Positions 56,636 to 64,000 of a DNA stretch of 64,000 nt are shown here, one piece after another (positions within the stretch are counted from its first letter, which is position 1; every line of letters begins with the position of its first letter). A program made the translations under genes and the position numbers. The notes below the pieces were generated by a model. That model did not search any database. It was not told where the DNA came from and worked only from the letters and a program-made list of their open reading frames with translations. The DNA comes from Phoronis australis (Eukaryota; Phoronida; Phoronidae). The stretch spans positions 26,799-90,798 of the forward strand of contig NMRA01000949.1 in NCBI GenBank assembly GCA_002633005.1. The letters run 5' to 3'.

Positions 56636-56735
56636 CGTGTTAAAACAATACTACTCATTGATTAAGTAACAGTACGCGTTGAATAAGAACACATTAACGC
56701 GGAAAAAGGTATTTGTTTAAGAACCTTTGCTGTTT
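56636..56735 (+). repeat. Second array of the 54.15-kb tandem unit
   Basis: ACTCATTGATTAAGTAACAG, TACGCGTTGAATAAGAACAC and GGTATTTGTTTAAGAACC parallel 54230-54360 in the same orientation, about 2.4 kb away. Confidence 0.7.
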
Positions 56736-57201
56736 CATATTGGGGACAGCTGTTCCAAGAGCCTTTGATATTGGTACACGTGGACTTGTTGGTATACAGT
56801 TGTACATTTTACGGCTGTGAGCAGTTATGCTCTGAGGAGCCAGGGGGCCTATAATGTCGTCAAGACGACGCTGCGATGCATGCAGGGCTGTAGGAAACGG
56901 AGGTGCACTTGTTCCACAATAATTTACAGGCGTCAGAGTTAAACCGTAGCAACCGTTATAGCCGTGGGTAGTCCAGAAAAGATAGACATCGGAAACTTGG
57001 AGAAGAGCTGAGCTACCTGTCTCAAGTGAATCAAAGCTGAGCTGACTAGCGGGTAGCCTGGTTCATCTTATTCGTGTAGTGATGGGTTTAGCTTCGATTA
57101 AAACCATTGGTAACAGTTAATGTTGCAATATTAATGGATGACTAGAATTCGAGAGAAAATAGTCAATGTAACTAACATTACTAAACGAGGGCGCTACCAC
57201 A

Positions 57202-57211
57202 TCTCCCCTTT
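57202..57211 (-). other. Polypurine tract before the 3' LTR
   Basis: The minus strand reads AAAGGGGAGA directly before TGTGGTAG, the standard layout of the plus-strand primer site and LTR start. Confidence 0.65.
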
Positions 57212-57521
57212 AAAGCTCCATTGTCTAATATTCGTGGGCAACAGGTCCTAGTTAGGAAACTGAGTATGTTTGCTTAATAGTACACATAAGTACTAATCTC
57301 TTCTATAAGTCGCGTTGTTTTACGTCACTCTCTTGCTTCTCCTCAACTCCTGTGGTTCAATGGAGGGCGTATGAGGTGATTGTTCGGACGACGATTCACT
57401 TAGTCGCTCAGATGGTAACTCCCGGAGAGTTGCGCGGTTCCCACTCACAGTGCCATTGGAAGTCCCGACTTGGAGCTAACGTGGATCGTTTTAACTGACC
57501 ACGCGACCATCTGCAGGTAGA

Positions 57522-58500
57522 TCAGGGTTCCACACACGACTCCCAGGACTTTATTATGCAGTCGGGCTCTGTGACCTGGCGTAGGCTGTTGCAGTTGCCA
57601 GCCATCTCCTTCCCCTCTCGTTTTCTAACAACGTCTGAGTCTGAGCCGCATGGATTCAAGAGCGACGGGTGGCAGAGTACTTTTTTTTTCAATCTCGTAC
57701 CCATGTTCAACTTGCTAGGAGAGTATCCATTAGCCAATGGAGTGTTCCTGTATGTCAAGAGTGCAAAATGTTCATCCTCGCATCTGTAGGGGGCCGACTT
57801 AATGGTCTCAGTGTGCTGCTCTTTCATCCTCATCACCAATTGACTGAGGCTATTTTGGTGATGACGTTGTGCGCTCAAATCTCCACAAATTGGCAAAACT
57901 CAAGAACCGCTGTGAGTTGAACTAAGACCTAATATTGGAAAACAGAACACCTGGGAGGCCATGTTGGGTAAAGACCTTCTTCAGCTCGTCGACCGTCTCA
58001 GTGATGTTCACTTTACGTGTCACACTGATCACCTCGATTTCTCTTGAGTAGTAATCAACTGCTAGAAGGTAAGTATGATGTTGTTATAGTGGAAAAGTCG
58101 GTGCCAACACTTGACTTGTCAGGAAACTCTTGTCCCTTACATCGGTTCAATATCTTTTCCGTCGGGATCTCTGGCACGTATTGCAGTTACGGGAGATTTT
58201 CCCGATGTCTTTCAATAGGCCAGGCTACTACATCGAACATGCTGTATTTTGACTCATCTTGGTTACACTTTGATGGCAATCATGAAAGCGTCGCAGTATG
58301 TCCTCATGCAAGTTAACAGGAATATCCAGTCCCTTTTCTTTCAACAGCAGGTCATCTACGTAGCTTCTTCATCGGTCTATTCATGTCCGCTTTGTTCCAC
58401 CCTTGCTGTGTTTAATACACGACAGTATTCAAGATGTCGTCTAAACGAATCTGATCTCGGATCTCATCCAACCGTTTGTCAGATGCAAGCAGATTGACTA
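57522..58500 (-). pseudogene. Gypsy-like integrase relic
   Basis: Frame-broken stretch with RNCNTCQ (end of the HHCC zinc finger), LLAVDYYSREIEVISV (first catalytic Asp of the core), and ALLTYRNTPLANGYSPSKLN then MGTRL near the end of the core. The 57522-57896 frame is the longest intact piece. Several stops lie between the motifs. Confidence 0.82.
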
Positions 58501-58699
58501 ATACCGGTCAAACACAACATTCTGGCTCCTTGAAAGCTAAGACTTATCAATTTCAGTGATGGTTGGATTATCTTCGGTGAAGGGTGTCCGTGACAACGCA
58601 TCTTCAGTAATCAGAAGTTTTACCGGTAAGTGCGTAATACCAAATATAAATCTTATCAAGCGTATTCGAAACCTTTATATTGTGACTTGTAGACAATCC

Positions 58700-59249
58700 A
58701 TTGTATTCGTTGGCTGGTGATCTGTTTCCACATTGGATTACATCCCTCTGAGCATCTCAGCTAGACCAATGCCCTGTGGCTCACGTCACCGACAACGCCT
58801 TTTTTCGATCTGCGCATGTCAACGTTCAGTCGCAGTCATTGCACGACTTGCATGTGCTAACTCGGCTGATTTTGAATCAGGCATGGGCGGAAACAACAGT
58901 CTCTTTGTAAGTACCGTAGAGAATGAGAATGCGATCAGAATCCAATTCTTCTTTGAGTTTAGCGAAAGCATCTTTGTATTGCGTGTACCACGTCCCAGCT
59001 GCTTTGGACTTCAACAACTCTCTTAGTGGTTCCGCTAGATCTGTAAGATGTGTGTACAAAACTTCATCTGTTGGTTCACCATGCCAAGAAATTCTAAATT
59101 CGTGAACGTCTTGTAGCTCAGATGCTCCAACAATTGCTGCTGTTTTCTCAGGATCTTTACGGATGCCTTGACCGTCAATAACTTAGCCCAAATATTCTAG
59201 TTTTGACTGCGAAAACGAGCATTTGTTCACATTCAGGGTCAACCCAATC
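58700..59249 (-). pseudogene. Gypsy-like RNase H / RT tail relic
   Basis: The frame at 58877-59059 reads MYTHLTDLAEPLRELLKSKA, then YKDAFAKLKEELDSDRIL, the usual link between RT thumb and RNase H. Following sequence is frame-broken. Confidence 0.7.
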
Positions 59250-60000
59250 TCAGAAAACCGTTCCAGCGTTAAGTCTTGTGACGTGTTCGTCTTGTGTTGC
59301 ACCAAATACTAGGATGTCATCCATACGACAAACTACGCCACTAAATCCAGCGAGTTCCTGGTCCATGCGTTCCTGGAAAACTCTGGCGTATAGTAAATAC
59401 CATAGCAAAGTTTGCGAAACGTATGTGCCCGATGGAGTTATGATGGTCGTCAGCTTTGCTCTATCTTCACTCAGAGGCACCTGGTGGAAACCGCAATTGG
59501 CATCTAGGTTCGAGAACACAGTTCCTACGGAAAGCTTACCAAGCGTTTCCTCCACGTTCGGCATTGGATGAATCTCACGTTTCACAGCTACAATTAGCTT
59601 GGTAAGTTCAACACAAATCCTGCCATCTTATTCGGCTTTGGTACCAAGACTATTGGCGAACACAAATCTGTTGCCTCGTCGATGGATTGAATGACACCAA
59701 ATTTTGCTCATTCGTCTAAGTTGTCTTGGATTATCTGCTGTAGCGGCAATGGTACTCGTCAAGGCGAGGAATGACTATATGGCTTCGCGTATTTGAGACA
59801 TGTCTTGTATTCCCCAGACAGTTTTCCTAAACTTCTAAACATTGAAAACTTCCGTACCATTTTTTGCTTCGAGACTGGTTCATCGTCAACCAAAATGTCA
59901 ACAGCTCTTATTGTCATATCACGACCTAGAAATATTCCTGGCACTGTGTCCAGTAGGCCGTTCTTCCGAATAGCCGGCAAACCTAACAGCAACCACAACG
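59250..60000 (-). pseudogene. Gypsy-like reverse transcriptase relic
   Basis: It includes LLGLPAIRKNGLLDTV at the protease-RT link, then REIHPMPNVEETLGKL, VFSNLDANCGFHQVPLSED, LTTIITPSGTYV and CRMDDILVFGATQDEH. The catalytic motif is MDD (59316-59324). A stop precedes the KREIHP segment and the frame is interrupted between blocks. Confidence 0.88.
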
Positions 60001-60270
60001 CCTTCTGCACAACCTAGGCTCTTCTACTGCAGTCTTGCTAGTCTTGCTAGTGGACTTTAATTCTAAGTTGACATAGCCAATGACATGGAGCTGGGTGTTT
60101 ACAGTGCCAACAAGAATCTTGCCTGACTTGCTGAGCGGGACATAAAACTAGTACACATTTTCGGGCATAACAGAAACTTTAGCACCTTCTTCGATGAGCC
60201 ATGTTACGGGAATTTTGTTGATGACTTGTTCTACATACCACACTGGTATCTTGACGGTTTTTGTGTCTGA
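60000..60270 (-). pseudogene. Gypsy-like aspartic protease relic
   Basis: The frame reads INKIPVTWLIEEGAKVSVMP, matching the retropepsin core, but the D-T/S-G active site is EEG here, so the catalytic Asp is lost. A stop follows ENVY. Confidence 0.6.
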
Positions 60271-60364
60271 TGTTTCTTGCACACTACGAACAGCACCAAG
60301 AAAAGTAGGATCAGGACGAGGTTCAGGGACGGATACACAGTGTACATTTCAGCCACAAAGTTTG

Positions 60365-60495
60365 CTGTGGTGTCCATATTTCTTGCATTTACTATAATGT
60401 ACCTTTGCTGCTGGACAGTGTTGCTTTTCTTGGGTATGTAATTGGCCACAAAAGTACATCTGACAGTACGATTTGGCTTCTTTTGGGCCATACGT
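60365..60495 (-). pseudogene. Gypsy-like zinc-knuckle region
   Basis: The minus-strand frame reads SYCQMYFCGQLH then HCPAAKVHYSKCKKYGHHS and KLCG. One knuckle is recognisable as CKKYGHHSKLC, with its first Cys replaced. A TGA follows KLCG. The role would be nucleic-acid binding by the gag nucleocapsid part. Confidence 0.65.
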
Positions 60496-60619
60496 GTTAG
60501 TCTGCAATCTTTCTATAGTCGGCATCATGGCTTAACCCATCCAGGTCGTGTTGCCTCTCCAAATGACAATTCGCTTATGGATTAATCAAGTGAAAGCGAA
60601 CCACTTATGTCGTATAATT

Positions 60620-60874
60620 CATGCGCCCACCTAGCCTAAAAATGAGGAACTCGAATTTTTGAGAATGTGGACCTTTTACTAAAATTCACGTGGTACGTTC
60701 AGAGCTATGAATCACCCATTCGCCAAATTTTGGTAGTTCCTGACTTTTTTATTGGATTTTGTCTCGTTTTCTACTTGTTTTCGTAGTTTTATCTTTCCAA
60801 GGCAAACTTTTTGCCCACGTTGCCAAATGGGGGGGGGGGGGGNAACCCAGTGAGCCCCCCTGGGTGCAGTCATG
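60620..60874 (-). mobile_element. MITE-1 family, copy 6, inserted in the Gypsy gag
   Basis: Inverted copy with ends CATGCGCCCACC and GGTGCAGTCATG and flanks TAATT and CAATT (4 of 5). An undetermined base sits in the G-run (60843). It splits the gag-like frame of the LTR retroelement, so it inserted later than that element. Confidence 0.88.
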
Positions 60875-61310
60875 CAATTACAGCTTGCTGTCATCATCGC
60901 ATGAGAATGCAAGTTTGTCGCTTACTGATTCGTGCTTGATCTCCAGCTGAGTTACCCACGAATAAAACGATTGATTTGGCTCCCTTTTCATGTGGCACCA
61001 GAATTGTTCTCGTAGCATCAGCTGAAGATCTTGTTTCCTGAAGTGCTCATCAAAGTGCTCCAAAACTATCCTGTAGTCATCTGGACCTCCCCCTTCCTGA
61101 AATGGAAGTTTGTGATATATTTCACGACCTTGGTCCCTAATCTGATTGAGAAGAAATCCTACTTTCCTTTCATCTGGTTTCTTGGAACACCCGATAGCTT
61201 TCAAATACATGCGGAAGAACTATTTCCAATTCTCCAAGATTTTAGGCAGGTTAATCGGGAAGTTCACTTGCGATGTTCATTTGAGCATAACGCGAAGTTG
61301 TCGTGAGGAA
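60875..61310 (-). pseudogene. Gypsy-like gag fragment
   Basis: A frame containing MYLKAIGCSKKPDERKVGFL, REIYHKLPF, HFDEHFRKQDL and QFWCHMKREPNQSFYSWVTQ, typical of retrotransposon gag domains that precede a zinc knuckle. The frame continues 5' through NWK, a TAG at 61220-61222, then FFRMYL, so a stop lies inside it. It ends at the MITE insertion. Confidence 0.82.
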
Positions 61311-61404
61311 TAATGGCAGGTCTTGGCATGTGGAGTAATTAAGCACGGATTGCTATTACTCGCACTCACAGTATTGCCTCCCAGAAGTGATGTCTTTGCT
61401 GTAC

Positions 61405-61550
61405 GCAGATCTTCAAATGATGTTTGACCGGGTACATGGAGGAGTAATATATCCATAGGCAGAAAACTTCAATGGGTGTTAGACTGGCAGAGTAAATACG
61501 CCTAATAGAATTAGTGCCCCCTATTCCTATTGTGAAGACGAAGTGATCGA
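61405..61550 (+). repeat. Dispersed repeat F, copy 2
   Basis: It contains GGGTACATGGAGGAGTAAT, CTTCAATGGG, GACTGGCAGAGTAAATACGC and TATTGTGAAGACGA. It lies just beyond the gag end of the Gypsy-like element. It could be an LTR edge of that element or a Penelope-like terminal fragment. Confidence 0.75.
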
Positions 61551-62680
61551 GACTTTTAGTCAATTATTTACAAAAAGTAGAGCTTACAACCGGCGGGGCA
61601 GAATCTGGGAGTTAACCGACACTCACCTTGTCCGTTACATCCATTTAAGTGAGAAAAACAATCTAATAAACGTCAGTTTTGCCTTTTATAACAAAGAAAA
61701 GTCTGTCACTGTACGCTCGTGACACGTGTACGCGACATTTCCTAAAATTTTTCGATGTATCTCCGGAGATGATGACGGCTTCACAGCAGCAAACTGTTTT
61801 AATATTGGGTGTGTTGGTATTAAAATACTTAAAACTTGTAAGGCAATGAAACCAGCTTTGATAATTTGACATGTAGGATACCTCATAGAAGAGCACAGTT
61901 GATTGAAGAATTGGGGAAATTGGCCAATAGGTTACGGAACATTTCATGGCACCGAAAGCCGACCCAAAAGAGCACACTTCAATTTTAGAAGCAGAATAAC
62001 GGTAGAACGCCAATTTTTTCAGCAGGGGTAAATAATTTAGTTTACTCAAGGAAGAGTGTATTTTTTAATGACATCATTAATTTTGTGGTGATAGGCCTGC
62101 AGAAGTATATACACGATGGAAGCCGGAGGGAGTGAAACTAAACCTACAGTCTGACGTCACCCAGGCCGTTGAGCCAACGGACTGACGTCACCAAGCCCAG
62201 TACGAAACTGGCCACTATCCCTCCACGTCCGTGAAAAAAACGGCCCGTGAGAAAAAATAGAACACCTCCAATCTAAATAGAAGGCCGGGTGCACTTCCTG
62301 GGACCAAGGTGGTGTTTGACAACTTAATTCAAACTCGTCGAAACAATGTCTTTTTTTAGGGGTGCAGTTATGTAGCAAAACACTGAGACATAGCAGACAA
62401 AAAATTAAAGCACTAGTTATATTTTGAGACTGCATGCTGTGAACATTACAAGCTAGCGGTTTTGTCTAGTTGTCTCTAGAGGGCGCACCAGATATCATCT
62501 CATGGGCAAGCATTCAACATCGTAGTTCAAGGCATAAAACAAGTTCTAGTTAACAATGCTTATACTAATTCTTTTGTTGATAACATACGTTAGGTGTTTC
62601 ATATATAGGATTGACTGTCATGTTGACACTGAACCTAGTACTAGTGCCACTAAGAATGTATATTATAAGAACTGTATGTC
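61551..62680. other. Non-coding region between the Gypsy-like and second Penelope-like relics
   Basis: Two overlapping minus frames (61663-62049) show no known domain. TCTAGAGGGCGCACC near 62475 vaguely resembles an inverted LTR start (TGGTGCGCCCTC), but no alignment to the 57.2-kb LTR was seen. Confidence 0.45.
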
Positions 62681-62689
62681 TAATAATTG

Positions 62690-63181
62690 TCTAAGTGACA
62701 AACGTGCTTAAGAGGATTGTAAGGGATAAAGTTAAGGTGGTCAAACCTGGTGATAGATTGAATGAATGTAATTATTTATTATCCAGATGTAAGTCATGTC
62801 ACCGTGTCATGAAAAGCAACTCTAGTCGTGAAAGATTAAGACCAGTGGCCACTTGTTGTTTACCAATTCACGTGTCATATGGACGAATGTCTTCGTCCTC
62901 ATTTTCGTGAACAGCATTACATTGGATGTACGGTGTGTTCTCTGTCCTGGCGGTTGCCCATGCACTTGGAGGGCGGGTCCATTCAAGATCATTTTTTACA
63001 TCAACACGGCCAAAAAATAAAAAGGCAAGAAATAGTAGACAATATCATTATTCCCTGTGTTGAAAATGACACATTTCGCTTAAAGATTTTGGAATCCTTG
63101 TTGATCAGTCACGAAAAGCGTGGGCTGAAGGAGCAGCTCACAGTGTGTACCCACGCTGGCTCTGTTTCATTTGGCTTGTGA
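62690..63181 (+). pseudogene. Second Penelope-like element, 3' coding end with GIY-YIG
   Basis: On the + strand, one frame carries KRIVRDKVKVVKPGDRLNEC and RCKSCHRVMKSNSS. After a shift near 62840 the next frame carries LVVYQFTCHMDECL, HYIGCTVCSLSWRLPMHLEG, GSIQDHF and LKILESLLISHEKRG. VVYQFTC...YIGCT...L..RL..HL is a Penelope-like GIY-YIG signature, of a type different from the minus-strand copy (YIGET). The RT part is missing upstream, so it is a 5'-truncated copy. Confidence 0.85.
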
Positions 63182-63345
63182 GTTTCCCACCGTGTAATAC
63201 ATTTGCACTCTCTCCTTGTGTGCCTCTCTTCCTCCTGTAACCGTGTATGTCACTGTATGTCACTGTATGTTACTGCTTATTTCACTTCATATATGTTCAT
63301 TTCACTCATTGCCTGATGATGAGACATGCGGTCCCTAAATACAAC
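63182..63345 (+). other. Probable 3' UTR of the second Penelope-like element
   Basis: After the TGA come three near-copies of CACTGTATGT (63249-63275) and CCTGATGATGAGACATGCGG at 63311-63330. CTGATGATGA near the 3' end is commonly seen in Penelope-like elements. No matching GAAA half was found, so a full hammerhead is not supported. Confidence 0.4.
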
Positions 63346-63561
63346 TAGAGTTATAATTTGTTTGTCTGTTGAGTTTTGCTACATAGCTGCACCTTGAAAA
63401 AAGGAGCTTGTTTTGACACTATGAGCGAGTTTGTGTTCAAGCTGTCAAACAAAAAGTCCAGTCGTGTTTTCAACCGGATAAGCCCCTGGTTAGCAGGACT
63501 AGGGATTTATTAATATATGATTAAAACTTAGCTGAGGTGATGACTATATGATCTAGCAGTG

Positions 63562-63638
63562 TGCCCTAGTAGGATTCGAACCTATAACCTTGTATAAAGG
63601 AAGTGGACACTTATAATACTAGGCTATACTAAGTCCTC
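63562..63638 (-). repeat. tRNA-derived SINE head with intact B box
   Basis: The minus strand reads GGACTTAGTATAGCCTAGTA (A-box-like TAGTATAGCCTAGT), then GGTTATAGGTTCGAATCCTA with a perfect GGTTCGAATCC at 63572-63582. The T arm pairs (TAGG/CCTA), but the acceptor stem does not, so it is likely a SINE head or tRNA pseudogene. Confidence 0.6.
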
Positions 63639-64000
63639 TTTGGGGGGATGAAGAAATCAATTTGTTTGTTCTTTCGGTAGTGATGGCAAGTGATTGTATT
63701 GATTCTGAATCGCCAGCCTTTTTGTGTAGCCACGTATACATTATGTATGTTCTTGATGTCACCTTTATCCTAGTGTCTGGCACCTGCTGCTGTATCTCCT
63801 AAACCCCTTTCAAGATCTTAATGAAATTTGGCAAATATGACTTAGATGAAAATGACAATGGATGGTGACAAGATGGACCGATCCGACTACCTGTGGGCCC
63901 CCTAGTGGCAGTTTGATTTTTTACGTTTGTGTCTACATGTTTGGAGTTCTGTGGCAGATTTTCATAACATTTAGCAAATACTTTTTTCATTAAGCTGATG
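63639..64000. other. Right edge, non-coding
   Basis: No supported gene. The minus frame at 63799-63990 has no known domain. Confidence 0.5.

Larger units (their letters stand above)
57201..61310 (-). mobile_element. Decayed Gypsy-type LTR retroelement
   Basis: On the minus strand, from high to low coordinates: gag-like (61310-60875), an inserted MITE (60874-60620), zinc-knuckle region, protease-like, RT, RNase H and integrase pieces, then a polypurine tract AAAGGGGAGA at 57202-57211 followed by TGTGGTAGCGCCCTC at 57201 downward, which would be the start of the 3' LTR. RT before integrase marks the Gypsy order. Stops and frameshifts occur in every module, so it is inactive. The 3' LTR's far end and a matching 5' LTR were not identified. 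Confidence 0.88.

Overview
This is animal nuclear DNA, not bacterial. The coding signal is split into phase-matched exons with GT-AG introns, intergenic and intronic DNA is AT-rich and non-coding, and there are many dispersed repeats, tRNA-like SINE heads, LTR and Penelope-like retroelement relics and long microsatellites. Introns of 0.5-25 kb, frequent TAGGCCTA words and this transposon mix suggest a marine invertebrate, perhaps a non-vertebrate deuterostome. That is inference and the species cannot be named from the sequence. Single 'n' bases beside G-runs and one 58-bp N gap show it is a draft assembly.

The one well-supported cellular gene is on the + strand: a nicotinic acetylcholine receptor subunit in six exons (8848-8896, 33470-33639, 35202-35356, 37194-37371, 37837-38191, 39339-39913). 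The exon lengths sum to 1482 nt, which is 493 codons plus a stop, and every junction keeps the frame. The protein has a signal peptide, the 15-residue Cys loop, the vicinal Cys pair of an alpha-type subunit, a cation-selective M2 with GEK, four membrane segments and a short M3-M4 loop. It looks alpha7/9/10-like. Intron 1 is about 24.6 kb and holds several repeats and an uninterrupted (GAT)n tract of about 126 units.

Layout: 1-8.8 kb is upstream non-coding DNA with a possible terminal exon of another gene at 241-357. 8.8-39.9 kb is the receptor gene. 40-47 kb is mostly featureless intergenic DNA. 47.0-51.0 kb is a decayed Penelope-like element on the minus strand, interrupted by a roughly 1-kb TIR element. 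51-57 kb is non-coding with two related short tandem arrays. 57.2-61.3 kb is a decayed Gypsy-type LTR retroelement on the minus strand whose gag is interrupted by a MITE. 61.4-64 kb holds repeats, the 3' part of a second Penelope-like element on the + strand and a tRNA-like SINE head.

The most interesting non-gene pattern is a MITE family of about 250-263 bp with at least six copies (12.5, 19.1, 24.0, 26.0, 41.4 and 60.6 kb). It has CATGCGCGCACC termini, and four copies show 5-bp target duplications, one perfect and three matching at 4 of 5 bases. I found no convincing new multi-gene system.
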